A DNA stretch of 64,000 nt from Polyodon spathula (GCF_017654505.1 NC_054540.1:39784468-39848467); one strand, 5' to 3'; positions 33,578 through 46,700 are shown, counted from the stretch's first letter. A program made the numbers and translations. The notes: generated by a model not told the origin, from the letters alone.

Positions 33578-33581
<4 letters not shown>
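32819..33581. other. No recognised feature
   Basis: AT-rich sequence with no supported coding region. Confidence 0.45.

Positions 33582-33642
<61 letters not shown>
33582..33642. repeat. (TA)n microsatellite
   Basis: About 30 TA units with one TTA interruption. Confidence 0.97.
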
Positions 33643-36600
33643 TTTAAATTACACCTGGTGGTAATCAATTGTTAGGAGGGGGCACACATTTGCCTAAAAA
33701 AAAGTTAGCATAGAGCCCTGCTTTAGGCACTGTGCTTAGTTGTAATGCCACACAATTTCACAGGGATACAATTGTATTGATTTGTTATCATCCTGAAGAA
33801 GGCAAAGAGCTGTACAAAAGTGCAACGTTTAAATCCAGACTCCTACCTGTATTATGCAGAATTTAGAAATCAATTTGAGTGTTTGGTTGTGTCAGATCAG
33901 ATGGTTGTAACTTCCTCTCCTCATTATGGGAACTTTCTTGTCCATCAACACAGATTTAAGAAAAAATGTTTTAAAAAAAGTGTGCTTTTGTTAGAATGCA
34001 TTGTTACCGTTCACTTCCCTTTTGTAATATCTAGACCGAGAGTTTATTGGACAGGAGCAGTGTCTGTGAGTGTCAGATAGGGCTGAGTTTGAGTGGTTTT
34101 GTACTTGAGAATTTTGCCAGGGCTCCCCGTCCATCTAGCTAAGATTTGCCCTCAAGGTAGTGCTCTGCGATACCTCATGTAGGTAGTATCTATACAATAC
34201 TATGCACCTTATCTTGACATTCAATACTATTACAGTACTGTTGAACTTATGTCCATTACATGTTAAACGGCTGCTAAATTCCTTTAGTTTTGCAAGTGCA
34301 AAGTGCATAAGAGGCTAATACAATTAATAATGCTACAGCATGGTGGAATGCTTGCTGTTTATACATGCAGTGGTGGAATTGGGAAAAAAAAATCACTGGA
34401 GTAAACCCTAGGTGGATGTTTACTGGGGAGTGAAGTGAAAATACACAGGGTCGAGACCCCAATTTAAGGTTTGTGAAGTGCTTATAAGAGAAGATTCAGA
34501 TGTGGTACTTTATAGTGTCCCATTAATACAAAGCAATGAAAAGTTTAAAGGCAACATAGTTTTTTTTTTTAAAAATGCCAATTAAGAATTATTTTAAATA
34601 ATAATTGTTTTAAATTTCTACTTTAATATTGAAAAATTATAGAAAAAACATCATTTTCTTTACACAAATACAGCTTATCAAAATGCTACTTGTCAAACAA
34701 GGCAGTCTAAATACCATTTTCAGATTGCAGTCTTGTTTGAATTGAATCCCAAGTTGTTCTTTTAAACATTTAAAACATTTAACAAACATTTAACCAATTA
34801 ACAAAGTGCCAGGCAGTGTGTGTTCTAGAACTGTACACTTGCCAGTCAGTTGAAATTGTCCTGTCTGTCGCATTAAAGGACAGAGCATATACCCTTGGTG
34901 TCAAGCTCTTTTTTATGCTCCATCCTCACAAGCTTTGTGTTCTGCACTCCTTGGGCCCGATCTTCGCGTAATCCCCTCGCTAAATTTGTGCCTCGCAAAA
35001 AAATAGTGCTTTGGCACAAAATGAGAGATATTCCAAAATGGCACAAAGCAGTTGTGAGACGTTGGAATATGGTAGTTTTCTGAGTAATTTGCAAATCTGT
35101 TTGTGCCTCGTAAAACCGTCTGTGCATTCACTACCAATATAGAAACTACACACAACAGCCAAGCAAGAATGCAGACTGATGGACAGTCACCATTAGTAAT
35201 ATGACAAGCTGCTATCATTGGTGTTGCCACAGTATGTACCGACATGACAGCAGACGAGACCACACAATATATTGTGCACACATACATACGGACCATTCAA
35301 ATACACAATTGGCTCCATAGCTAGGCGCAGAGTTTTCAAATTAATGTACTGATAACACCACTGTTTTATTGAACACGGACAGTATTGTATCACAAGGAAA
35401 TACTATATAGGTTTCTTTAAAGGCCAGCTGATCCGAAATAGCTGTATGTTTTTGAAGTAAAAAAAAAAAAAAAAAACTTTGGATATTGTCTTTTTTTTCT
35501 GAATGATTTATATATATATATATACATGTAAGTCGTGCCGTGACAAAGTCTACTGTGGTAGCACACTCTCTGATTTGTAAATGTAATAAGGTTATTCACC
35601 TGCAAAGTAAACATCAATCAAGCATGTTTGTATACACAATACACAGAAATGTGTTATGTTATTCATCTACTCACCCATTTGAACATCATGACTAAGGCCA
35701 GTTTGTAAGGTTTTGAGTGTCGCCGGAATGGATTTTTTTCATTATGCCATTTTTTTGTAAGAATCATAATTAATTCTGAATACGCTCCTAAAATGTTAAT
35801 TGTAGCCTACTATGATTTCTCAATAAATGAACAGTCTCTGTACAATTAGTAACACCAACATTCAGCAAACCGGACAGCTGCGTAAAAATGGCCAGAAATT
35901 ACAGTTAACAGAATTGTTTGTCCCACCTCAGCTAACTTATGATTGGACTGCTGCAGAGAAAATACAGGTCTTTGATTGGTTGATCGTATCACCAGTCTGA
36001 TTTTAGGAAAATTTTAACTGCAGCTGCCCACCCGTCACCCATAATGCACAGCAACCTATGGAAAAGCCAAATAAAGCAATGGGCCACGAGATGGGTGTAT
36101 GACATATTTATACAATTAATTTACAGATGTGTGGCAACACACAGCAAAGATAGCAGGCAGGGCCCCCCTCCCCTCTTCACCCTTCTCTCAATCTACATTT
36201 CCATACTTTGATGGCACACGTTGGCTGCCGATATGCTTGTGGAGCAGTGAAGAACACATATAACTGTATATTTAAACACACTACCGCTGTCCATCATATC
36301 AAGACTGTGATAAAACACATAACTGATCCGCCCATCCGGTGTGTACACTATTTGAGTCAGTGGTGGACAGTTATTGGAACTAGCGGTGCACAGTTATTGG
36401 AACTAGCGCATTGCAATTATCGCGCAGATATTGGTATCTTCAGACAAATTAGCGCTTTCGCCCAATTCAGATTTGATTGCGCTATGTGCATATTGAATGT
36501 CCACCTAGAATACGTTTGCATCTCATGTTTCTATTTACCAATGCATTACCATATGCTAATAGGACCGTATTAAAGGAACAGAAGGAAGGCAGTGCTCTGG

Positions 36601-36696
36601 ACAGAGGTGAGTGCATGTTTCCACACTCGTCTGTTTCACACTCGGCATGGGAATATGCTATAAACGTCACTATGATATGCACATGTTATATATGTT
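33643..36696. other. No recognised gene; AT-rich
   Basis: No supported ORF. A CCTGAAGAAGGC motif with GCAACGTTTAA downstream (33791-33830) recalls the terminal regions of Penelope-like elements, but nothing else of such an element is seen. The words TTTGTGCCTCG occur twice (34985 and 35098). Short ORFs listed by any six-frame scan here look random. Confidence 0.4.
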
Positions 36697-37290
36697 ATGG
36701 AAACAAAAAAAGAGGCTTATTGCTCGTATGTTTTTCAGCAAATTGACTATGGTGATGCAGTATATAGGTTTGCATCACCATCAACTTTAGGTAAACTGGA
36801 CTTGTTATATGATGCAGTATTGCGGTACAATAAAAATACAAGATTTAATACTCATCATTGTATATTATACGATTTGGTAGGCTGGACTTCTTTGGCTTTA
36901 CACAGGTTGAAGCACTGGTATATTCTGGTATAAGTTGAAACACTGGTATATTCTGTTATATAAGGCTATTCAATGTAAATTGTATGAATATACTTATTTA
37001 AAAGAATACCTAATCGCTTCCCATAGTAAACATAGATTCAGATCTCATTCTTTTTTTGCATTTTAAAATCACAAATGTGCATCTGATGCTGGTAAAGGAT
37101 CCTTTGCTTATTATGCCCCATGGTCCTGGAATGAGTTCCAGTCCAAACTAAAGCTGCAGACCCAGATATCTTTATTGCAATTTAAGAGTAAACTGCAAGA
37201 TTTCGTGGCTAAGAGTAGTGTATTGTACTTGTCCAATTGACTTGCTGCTACCTGCTTGGCTAGGTCTCATTCGTTTTAACAACAAGGATA
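36697..37290 (+). pseudogene. LINE reverse-transcriptase C-terminal fragment (L2/Tx-like)
   Basis: The frame from 36697 reads YCSYVFQQIDYGDAVYRFAS, then LGKLDLLYDAVLRY and RFNTHHCILYDLVGWTSLALHRLKHWYILV. This is the post-RT region of fish LINEs (DYGD-x-IY, then THHC-LY--VGW-SL--RR--HW). Downstream frames give YKAIQCKLYEYL and, after more breaks, a SYYAP-W-like block (TGKGSFAYYAPWSWNEFQ by frame). It ends in AATAAATAAATA, a LINE-like tail that passes into TA repeats. The 5' end is lost. Confidence 0.7.
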
Positions 37291-37299
37291 ATAAATAAA

Positions 37300-37301
37300 T
37301 A

Positions 37302-37379
<78 letters not shown>
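37300..37379. repeat. (TA)n microsatellite at LINE 3' end
   Basis: About 40 TA units directly follow the AATAAATAAATA tail of the LINE fragment. Confidence 0.95.
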
Positions 37380-37381
<2 letters not shown>

Positions 37382-37699
37382 CATAGTCGGCAACCAGTTT
37401 GGGGTCATACAAGTACTAATATATTTGTGCACAGTTTTTGCAAAGGCTTTGTTGGGCACACAAGCCATCATCTTATCTATTATAGATTATAAAATGACGA
37501 CTCGTGTATCTAGAAAAAAACGGATTTTCTGAATAAGGTGTCTAGAAGGTCTAATATTCCAGTAGTATCCTAATACTAAGTGGATATTCAGTATCAAGTT
37601 TTCGGAATACTGGTATTCAGAATACGGACTAATTCATTCAGAATACCCTGTTTACATGGCATGGAATAGCTATTCAAATTTCCCACCATTCCGAATACA

Positions 37700-38220
37700 A
37701 CTGGAATCCCGATAGAACAGGACAACTGGAACAGGTACCCGGATAACAATATGGGTGTAGTCAATTGCACCTACCACGTGCGGCAGGTGTGCGACCTCAT
37801 AAAAACCCTGCATTATCTCCTCACTGTTTGCTCTGGTACTGGGGAATTTAATATGCTCCTCAGCACATCACAGCAATGCGGTTATGAACCGGTCAAGGTG
37901 GCGGGACACAGCTGACTGGGTGATCCCCACTGTATCACCTGCTACCTTCTGGAAGGTCCCGGTAGTCAGGATACACATACAGACAGACACTACCAATTGG
38001 CATGACTGCGCAGGTGTGTTCTAGCCAGGTCATCATGCAGCAAGACAATACCTGGACACGATTTGCTCATTACTGAGCTCCTCATGTGTGTGCTGAGGCT
38101 GGTGCACCCTTTCAGCATATCTTCGCCTATGTCGGGTTGCTGTTGCTGGGTGTGCCTTGCATCACTCACATTAACATGTTGACGGACACGCAGCACGCTA
38201 CCCTTTGGAATATCGGGCTC
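37700..38220 (-). pseudogene. PIF/Harbinger transposase fragment
   Basis: The minus strand reads VAGDTVGITQSAVSRHLDRF, a helix-turn-helix typical of Harbinger transposases. Then come a stop, EEIMQGFYEVAHLPHVVGAIDYTHIVI with the first catalytic Asp (AID-x-THI), and VVLFYRDSSC. The rest of the DDE domain (second Asp, Glu) is missing. Upstream, to about 38196, a frame MLRVRQHVNVSDARHT may be the N-terminus. Sequence downstream to 37560 with repeated GGAATAC/GTATTC words may be its non-coding end. Confidence 0.75.
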
Positions 38221-38229
38221 CTTCTTCCT

Positions 38230-40250
38230 TGTAACTACTAAGCTCTGACATAACTCTGAGTTAATGGTGGACCAATTCCACTAAGAGAGTTCCTAATTGG
38301 TGTGAGAATGTTATTCATTAAGAAACCTCTCTCACACTCAGATGTGGAAACTGCTACAGTGTCTAGTGCTTTGATGAGCCCTACCATGTCTCCTGGGACA
38401 TTCTTTCCTCCATTATCCTTGTACTCTCTGAATTCTCCAACAATCTGTTTTTCTGGCAGATGAAATCTCCTGCATAGTGAAATCACCTCACTTTCACCGT
38501 AAAGAATGTCAAGGTAATTTGTCCATGTGGCAAAGTGCCTGCCCTGGTGTATTTTCTGTTGTATGTTGTGTTAAATGTTGGTGTATAGTCATTGGTACAT
38601 GGGATATAAACGGGTCTGTGTAACACGAGTGTTTAAAATGTATATTTGTATTTAGGCACGAGGATTGCACAGCACTTCACCTGCAAGTAAAAAGTAATAA
38701 TATATGAGCACGGGGAATTGCACTTTATTAATTCACGTGCAGTTGTACCGCGACTCCAATTGAATGATTGATTAGCAATCAAGTCTCAGTACAGCTGCAT
38801 AAAAGCAGCATTTTTTCACTCACTCAGGGTTGTATGTTTGTGAGTGGAGAACGGGACTGGAGACGGAGGTAATAATAACGTAAAGTAAAATAGAAGCTCA
38901 CCGTGTTTGTCTGTGTAGTCTGTTTTGTTTGTTTGTTTGTTTTGGCAAATGTGCTGTGTCCTGTGTTTATGTTGTTACAACCTTTTTATTTACTGTTCTG
39001 TTAATTCATTAAAAGCTGAGTGCAAGCAAGCGCTCAGCTCCACCCAACTCCACCTCTCTGTTGTTTATTTCCTGGTTCCTGTTTCTGGTCTGAAGTCCCT
39101 CACTCCGGCCGTCTTTGTGACAGTCCAGTATCAGGGGTATACAGTCTTGCACGGTGCAAGCAGCTGATCATATTTGTTTCCAAGTGACGCTGAAGAAACC
39201 TAAGAGGATGATGTTTTCATTTGTCTGCTTTTTAGTGAGATTGCCAATTTTAGAAAAAAAAAATGTTTGCTGTTTTTTGCTATTGAAATCTCCTTTTCTT
39301 CCTTTGTGAAGAGCAATGCCCTGAAATTCCAATTTCTTTACTGCTTCAGTAGCGAATCTTGTGAATTCTGCTTATCCACTGCCCTGTGCTTCAAAAATAT
39401 TGACCTTGTGACACTTCAGTGTATGAGCCTCAGGGAGTGTGGTGGAGTTTCAGTGACAGTTCAGCCAACTCACTTAAGGCATCTCTCATCAATCTTAATT
39501 TTTTTACAAATTGTTGCAGCCGTTGCAGTCAGTCACTCAAGAAGACCTATGTATTTGCTTTTTTTTGCTGCACTGCATTGAAGTGAGCATGCAAGGCAGG
39601 GTAAAGAAGTCAAGCAGCTTTAACAGTGCGATCACTGGATGCAACCCACCGAATGCCAAGAATTGTGCCAATTCTCAAGAAGATGATTGCCAAGTCTTCT
39701 GCCCAGAAATGCAATTCACATAGATTTTTTTTTTTTTGGTAAAGAGCATACAGTTTGTCCATTTAAGCTTTGAAAATGATTTATTCCAGCTATCTTTTAT
39801 ATAGTGATATATTAGTGATATTATAGTGTTGCCCACAGCAAGCTCCACTGTATGATTACATCTGTGCCACACTATAAGATCTGGGTACAATGCTGCTCTT
39901 CTTATTTGTATTGCAACTCCAGACACGGCCTGTCATTGTGGATGCTCCGTTGTTAGTAACGTATCCAGTTCCTTTTTAAGAATGCATCAGGAAAATATGT
40001 GAAGGATACTTTTTAAAAGCTCTTGTGTAATTGCATTGGAAGTAGTGTTTTTTTTTTCTTTAAAATATTTTCCCTGCTCTTCTGTCCAACAACTTGGTAA
40101 TTGTCTTCACTACAAGACTCCATGCTACACTCCTCTAACAACTGTTCCTGGGTGCATCTTTTATTTAATGGTTCTTTCCCTGCTCCTGCTTCTGGGGCCA
40201 CTCTAGCCTCACATGTAAATAAGTCTTCTGTACTTACTGACTCCTCCACA
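38230..40250 (-). pseudogene. hAT transposase B (KIAA1586-like), interrupted by solo LTR
   Basis: On the minus strand, YPDLIVWHRCNHTVELAVG (39880) and IFLRIGTILGIRWVASSDRTVKA (about 39640) belong to the catalytic domain of hAT proteins related to KIAA1586 and ZBED genes. After the LTR comes TNYLDILYGESEVISLCRRFHLPEKQ, then VAVSTSECERGFLMNNILTPIRNSLS, the C-terminal dimerisation signature. The LTR sits just before WTNYLDILYG. Many stops and shifts are present. An N-terminal frame (40249 to 40013, MEESVSTEDLFTCEA) is placed here by order only. The parts suggest a formerly long protein. Confidence 0.8.
38526..39122 (+). mobile_element. Solo LTR with perfect 5-bp target duplication
   Basis: It starts TGTGGCAAAGTGCC and ends GTCTTTGTGACA, 597 bp, matching the LTRs at 13537 and 16256 through the whole length. 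GTCCA flanks it on both sides (38521-38525 and 39123-39127). A solo LTR forms by recombination between the two LTRs of a full element. It lies inside hAT pseudogene B. Confidence 0.95.
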
Positions 40251-40351
40251 TTTATTTTTTAAATGACTGAGTAAAGATTTTTGCATTTCTCATTATCTTT
40301 CTCCCTTTCCTCTGCTTTCTGTCAATTTCTTCAATACACTTGTGAATCTTT

Positions 40352-40353
<2 letters not shown>

Positions 40354-40406
<53 letters not shown>
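40354..40406. repeat. (CT)n microsatellite
   Basis: About 26 CT units. An ORF of alternating Arg-Glu on the minus strand is an artefact. Confidence 0.98.
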
Positions 40407-40408
<2 letters not shown>

Positions 40409-41403
40409 ACATACCAATGTAACATTCATATATATTATAGTACAATGCAAATTTAGTCTGTGCATTGGAAAATTTAAAATGCCTGCAATCCAATCAGTGC
40501 CATTAACACATATGTAACTTTATGTTGACTTTTGTTAGACTTGAAAAGTGCTGACGCACTGCTGCATGAAAGGTGTTAGCCTATATAAATACAACAGCAA
40601 CAATACTACAATATTAATATCAACATTTAAAAACTATTTAACTTTATTAAGTTGCAAATTTTATTAATGCAGTTGCTAACTAAGATACTGGACTTGTTTT
40701 GACCTGTTCGGACGTGGAGTGTTGAGCAGCATGGGGCAGGCGAATGTTAACATTCAAAAAAGAAAGCTTGAGCTGGCAACGGTAACTGTAGAAGAGTTGA
40801 GAAAGAGAGGAGACAACACAGAGTGTGCTAAGGAAAGAGTACCTAATCCAGTAGTACAGTTAAGAGGGGGATATCCCTATATTGATCATCCATCCTTACA
40901 TTTCCAGAGCTTTGATTACATATTGGTGACTACTTAAAGTTAGATCCTAGTTTGAAGTCTCCCATTACCAGTTTGCATCATGACATTGATTATGCAGTCA
41001 TGCAGTTATATTAGTGCTAGTGCAGTAGGTAGACAACTGTTGCTAGCATGCAAACCATTTGACCTCTGGACAAGTCACCTCAGTTACAAATGTTTTATTT
41101 ACAGTTTTCTGATTTTAAAAAAAATTCTGACAAATATTGGCAATTTGTGGGGTAAAGAAAAGGGAGGATGGAAAAAGCATTGTATTGTAGTTCGTGTAAA
41201 TGCCATAAAAAGTGACCAGAATACCTTTTATGTGTAATAATATCAAAATAATTTCCATGATAAAGCTACAGATTCATTTCTTTAAGTTTTTTTTTTTTTT
41301 CAAAGGATGTTGTGGTTAGATTACATGTTAACGCAGTAGTCCCTCGCTAATACAGACACCGTTATCCCGTACATTCAGATATGCCGATCAATACATATGT
41401 CCC
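40407..41403. other. No recognised gene; possible pogo-type end
   Basis: GCAGTAGTCCCTCGCTAAT at 41334 resembles ends of pogo/Tigger-like transposons, but the LTR-like element starts 70 bp later and no partner end is seen. An ORF at 40719-40937 (MLSSMGQANVNIQKRK) is not recognised. Confidence 0.4.
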
Positions 41404-42155
41404 TGTGGCAAAGTGGTTAGTAGTGAGCAGGTGTGGAAGTGATGCAGTGCAGGAAATGATGTGACACACAAAGTTCCAAGGTCAAAGGATATTTTTGTTT
41501 TGCTTTCCTTTAGTAATCTTTCTGAAAAATAATTGGTGGCTGGTGATACACAACCATGTGTAACACGGAGCCTAAAACAAGAATTTAAATTCCAAAATAA
41601 TATTCTATCAAAATGGAGTTGCAAAAAGTACAACACAATACAAACAAAAATAACACAGTCAAAGTCCAGCGGGTGAAAACACTGTTTGCATCGTGGTTGT
41701 TTTGGTGTCGTGATTTCTGGGTTGGTGCTCTTGGCTACAGCTCTCAGGATGTAAGTTTAGTCGTCTACAATTACAAAATGTAAACAGTCAACTCTGACAA
41801 CACATGAAACACTCGTGGTTTTTACATCCATTCGCCGGTCCTTCAGTAGCCAAAACCAAGGGACTGTTTACCTCACCACACCCCTTTTTATACCATCAGT
41901 CACGCCCCCTCGGTATCGAGTGCAATCTTTATCCCTTTATCCAATCTGCGATTGCAACCTTGCTGATCGTGGGGACAAGACTTGCAGTGTTGTGGCTCCT
42001 TCCTTTGTCTGGATGGCAGACTTCCAACTTTCTTTGGAGTGAATTAACAGCACATCCAGACAAAGGCACATTGTTCCCTAGGCACATTGTTCCCTTGACA
42101 CAGCGCCCTCACAGGAGGGAGATTTATAATAAGGATTCATTCTCTGTCTGTCACA
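41404..42155. mobile_element. LTR-like element C (probable solo LTR), 752 bp
   Basis: It starts TGTGGCAAAGTGGTTAG and ends CTGTCTGTCACA, obeying the TG...CA rule. The flanks GTCCC and GTCCT match at four of five bases. The first about 60 bp match 50894-50955, and a block near the end (CACAGCGCCCTCACAGG) recurs at 57282. It has no pol genes. An ORF at 41804-42223 overlaps its 3' half but has no family features. I cannot fix the element's orientation. Confidence 0.6.
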
Positions 42156-42749
42156 GTCCTCCAGTAATATCTGCTAGGTCAGTGCTTCCCACTGGTGGGT
42201 CGCTTCATTGTGTGTGGGACTGAAAACGATCCAGCTCCAAAGTGAGTGTTATGCCTAGAAATACTTGGAAAGTAAAGCATGAAGGCTTCCAAATTTAAAG
42301 GCATTTAATTACCCGGAATGCACAAACAAAAGCTGTGGTTTATTTCTCAGAAAAAAAGAAATCTATTCGCCAATACGCGTGTTTTTAGAAAAAAGCACTG
42401 AAAGCATTGTAGACACTGCTAAATAAAAACCGCTGAATCGTAAGGTTACCTACCGTAACCTGGTTCCCTGAAAGAGAAGACGACCACCAGCATGACTATG
42501 AGATATCCCTGCCCATTGGATAGGTATTCTGAGCTCTCCATATCAGAGCTGCCTGGGATGACGCCCTTGGTCCCACCCACCAAGGGGTTAAAACCGTCAT
42601 TCTGAGGACGTCATTTCTCTTTTTCCATCGAAACCATGAAGGTGACTGATGCGACCTCATGGTTGGTGGTCGTCTTCTCTTTCAGGAAACTAGGGTTACG
42701 GTAGGTAACCTAACGTTCACTTTCAATTCGAAGACGACCACAAACATGA

Positions 42750-43010
42750 CTGGGATAGTATACCAGAGCTGTCGCGACGGAGAAGGAATGGCAGTGTATG
42801 AGGGACACTTCATAACTGCACAACCGAGGGTAACCCGAAGGTTAGCGGTGCAAGCATGCAACCTCTGGACCCCTGTGCCTATTGAAGGCAAGGAAGGATC
42901 TACCACATTGAGGATTGAGGTAGTAGAACCTGGAGAAAGTATGCGGCGTAGCCCAGCTAGCTGCAGTACAAATATTAGTCAGCGAGGCCCTTTTGAAATT
43001 GATTCATTCA
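42750..43010 (-). pseudogene. Tyrosine recombinase C-terminal remnant (DIRS copy 2)
   Basis: Minus-strand frames give LIFVLQLAGLRRI / CTAASWA-like text and SRFYYLNPQCG, which corresponds to DICTAASWATPHTF and SFYRLNVLD in copy 3. The catalytic Tyr position seems kept; the upstream His-x-x-Arg block is not readable. Non-functional. Confidence 0.6.
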
Positions 43011-43174
43011 CGTGGAAGGCTGTGATCACCTTTGGAAGGAAAGCAGGGTTTGTATGCAGTGACACCCTGCTGCCATCATTCCAAATACGCATGCAGTATG
43101 GAGTATATGGGCTCAAATGGGGCCTTCATGAGAGCCTCCAGTACAGTGAGTTAGTAAGTTATTAGCCAATCAGA

Positions 43175-43441
43175 ATGGTTTTACTATGTCACGTGTTTCA
43201 TTGCTCGAATAGCTGTTATGGGACTCGGACTGTAACTAGTGTGCAGGAACGCGAAATAATGGCGCAGCTGGAGGAACTGTGCTCTCCCAAGAAGGAAATA
43301 GACAAACACTTGTGGGTGACTGCACAGGCAGTCGCTCACACACAACAGACAGATAACAAAAAAGTCCGGCCTACCACGCAAGCAAGGAGGCCACTGAAAG
43401 ACAGAAAGGCAAAAGGCTCAGTCTTTTTTCAGAGTTGTTGA
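43175..43441 (+). other. Unassigned ORF in DIRS copy 2 interior
   Basis: An 88-codon frame on the strand opposite to the DIRS genes includes MAQLEELCSPKKEIDKHLWV and many polar residues. It does not correspond to any part of copy 3 that I can recognise. It may be a captured sequence or chance; no function is proposed. Confidence 0.2.
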
Positions 43442-43753
43442 TTCTGGGAAAGCGGCGAGCCAGCTTTCAGCACAAATGGAAGGGAAATACAATCGACTTG
43501 ATCTGACTCGAGAAGCTCTTTTCTATCAACACGATCAGCTGAACACAGAGATTCTTCGCGTACCATGTTGAGAGGGAAAAAGAGAAATACCTTCTTCAGG
43601 ATGACGGTTTTAACTTCTTGGTGGGCAGGAACAAGTGTGTCATCCCAGAAAGGGGCCTATCAGCAGCTCTGATATAGAGGGCTCAGAATACCTAACCAAT
43701 GGGCAGGGAATCCCATAGTCATGTTGGTGGTTGTCTTCGAATTGAAAGGGAAC

Positions 43754-46700
43754 GGGGAGGAGCTGGACATCGTTGAGCAAATGCTAGGTAAGGAGGCCGC
43801 AATAAGTGAAAAGATCAAATGTGTGCCACTGTCAAATTCAACTGTACAATGTAAATACTACTGTACAAAGTAAATACTACTGTACACAGGCATAGTGAAG
43901 ACGGGGGCGGGAGTGTTCCGTCTAGTGCCAATTTTCTGTCTTAAAATTATTTTGCCAACTGTGAAAACAGTTGTGTGTGTGTGTTTGGAATGTGTACCGC
44001 CAACTTCATGATGGTGTTCGAGTTATACTTAAACTAGTCTGTACATTGACCTAACGAATCAGTGGCATATGGTGTTACAACTTACAACTGGTTTTAAAAC
44101 TTAATAATTATTTCTTCATAGTATTAGTACTTGGGTTTTGTCATTTCAGGTTTGCTGTTAAACTTTCCTCCTATGTATATATTGATTTAAGGCAGCAAAA
44201 TATGGACATTGCATATTTCTTTTCAATAGTGTGTCAACATATTTTTAAAAGGTTTACAAAACTTGAAAATGTCGCTGAATTTGTCACTCAAGGTTGTTTT
44301 AAAAAAACTAGATTTTTGCCTGCATGTTACCTTTTTTAATTTTATTTATTTATTTTTATTTTTTTTTTGCAGCCAACACATTTACAAAACATCAATACAT
44401 TTTTAAAGATGGTTTCAATAGCGACTCAAGTTTGAATGCCGTTTGACCTTTAACGTAGCGCAAATACTTCCAAGGTTAGCTCAAATATATTCTATAGAAA
44501 CAAATATCATGTCTTTGGTTAGCTGTACCTGAGAAAATGCAGTGAAAACGAGCAGCCTTATTTAGCTGAAAACGAGGTATTGTCAGAACAGTAATAAGCT
44601 TTCAGTTTTGATTTAAAGGCAACAGGAGCATAGCCTATTTTTCTTTCTTTTTTTGCATTTGCTTGACAGACACCCTAATGCACGACGACTTAGAGGCAAC
44701 AAGTTATTACAATAAGCTAAGAAAAAAGCAATACAGCTTTTTTTAAAAATTTCTGGTTGCACTTTTTTGTAAAATGAAACGGTTTTTGCGATTATTGTGC
44801 ACTGTTCAAATTGATGAAAGCGGCAACATAGCTGAACGTGGACAGCTCATGGTTTTTGTACGTTTCGTGTGGCATGATGAGTTTAGAAGATTTTTTTTAT
44901 TAAATGTATGCTAGTACAAAATTATAGGTCTCCGTAATTTTTTTGTTATTTTTTTTTTGACTAAATATTTTAAGTTATTTAAAAAGTGAACTTTTTAGAA
45001 ACTAAGTGAAATTTTGCCCCAAGTGCAATTGTCTGTGTAGTATTTTTATTTGTTATCTTTAGCAGTAAAATTCAGGGTTGTACACACAGGAAAGCAGAGT
45101 GTATGTAGTATGCAGGCGAAGTGCGTTTTAGAGCCACCTTTTCTATTTGTGCTGGTAGCTTTTCTGTTTTAATTGATAAAATACAGCAAGTTACTTCAGT
45201 TACTATTAGAATAATTATTTTCTATGTATCATTTTATGTAAATAAGTGATTTTTAAACCATTATTCTTTTATATTTCAATCCAAGAATTCTTGAAAAAGC
45301 CATTAAAAAAAAAAAAAAAAAAAAAAAACTTTTTGTATGTAGAATATGATATTTGTATGACATATATTAATATCTATCTACAGATTTCCGATTCCCCCCC
45401 CCCCCCCCCAAAAAAAAAAAAATAAATAAAAAAAAAAAAAAAATAAAAAAAAAAAAAAAAAATTTCGATAGCACAGAGCCATATGGAACTTTTTAGTGAA
45501 ATAAAAACAATGCACATTGTTTAGTAAATGGCATCAAAACTGACCAAAATAAATAGCCTAAAACCCCCCCAAAAAAACTTTGTTTTGTTTTTGGTTTAGT
45601 GAACAGCAGATCAACTCAAAGTTCATCAATTCATTGATAAAGTTAATATCCGTGAAAAATAAACCTTTTGAAAGATTCCTTGTCACTATAAATATATGAT
45701 CCCTATCTCATAACACTTGCCTGCAGTTGGTATAACCCGTGCCAACCTGCAAAGACTCCTCTAGGGACTGGCTGTTGGAAAACACTGGTCTAAAGTTTGT
45801 CAGGAAAGTGGTCAATAAACATGTAGCCCCGGACTAGGATATGCTGACGCATATGGAGTTGGTTTAAACCAGGCATATTTCTTTTTTCTGATGCCATTGT
45901 TCCACGTTGACCTCGGAATACTAAATTGAAAATGTTCCTTGAATATTCATGGGCCATTCTGTTTGAATTTGGCTTGTCATGTTCAATATAGTTCTAATCT
46001 TTTGAGCCCTACACACGCATACAGTACGTATGGTTGTGATCAAAACATCACTGTGTTTTTTTTTTCCCTGACTGCTTTCAGTCTGTGGAAGAATTAGGCA
46101 GTTCACTAGCTCCAACCAGACTCCAGAAGGAAATCCATCTGACTCAAATCATATAAATAACAGTAAAATAAAATTAAATGAGCCACTGAAGGGCAAGACA
46201 GTACGAGAGAATGAAATCAGAGTGATTATTATGGTTAGCTGCCTTTTGAGAGACTTGTTAAGTACGATTACTTTCTGTGGAACAGAAACAAAAATAAAAT
46301 ATATTGATTCAATGTTCTGTTTGATCACAAAATGCTGTATGAAACCAGTCCAGCTGATTTGATGCAAAGCAGAAAACTATTGTTCTTAAGTCAGTAATTC
46401 CAGTAGGAAGGAAGTGTTTCTCTGTCACACCAGAAAATTGGAGCGAATTAACAGCATTGTATTAAATTGTATTAAATTTGGATTTTAAATGAATTTTAAA
46501 GTACTTTCAACCCGTGGTGAATTGTTGGAGTATTTCAAATGAACTAGAATGACAAGGTCTGTATTTAACTGCAGTTAAATTCCATGAATGTTGTCCACTT
46601 CCATTCTCTATACACTTCCAAAGATGCACACTTGAAAGAAACTAATTTTAAAAAGCAAATTTAAGTAAGCAATAAGACGCAAGAATGAGATCAAACCACT

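Larger units (their letters stand above)
42441..43753 (-). mobile_element. DIRS-like retrotransposon copy 2 (short derivative)
   Basis: Inverted terminal repeats (about 42441-42645 and 43570-43753) share CCCATTGG, GAGCTCTCCATATCAGAGCT and AACCGTCATTCTGA with their complements. The internal complementary region at 42660-42750 repeats both outer ends: TCTTTCAGGAAACTAGGG then TTACGGTAGGTAACC, and TTCACTTTCAATTCGAAG. A decayed recombinase C-terminus lies between. At 1.3 kb it lacks gag, RT and RNase H. Interior sequence at 43050-43440 is not assigned. Confidence 0.85.

Noticed and set aside
40719..40937. ORF MLSSMGQANVNIQKRK as a host exon
   Set aside because: No recognisable domain, splice context or homologue could be argued from sequence alone.
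42180..42240. hAT-like end CAGTGCTTCCCACTGGTGGGTCGC
   Set aside because: A single end only. It may be a truncated element, but there is not enough to annotate.
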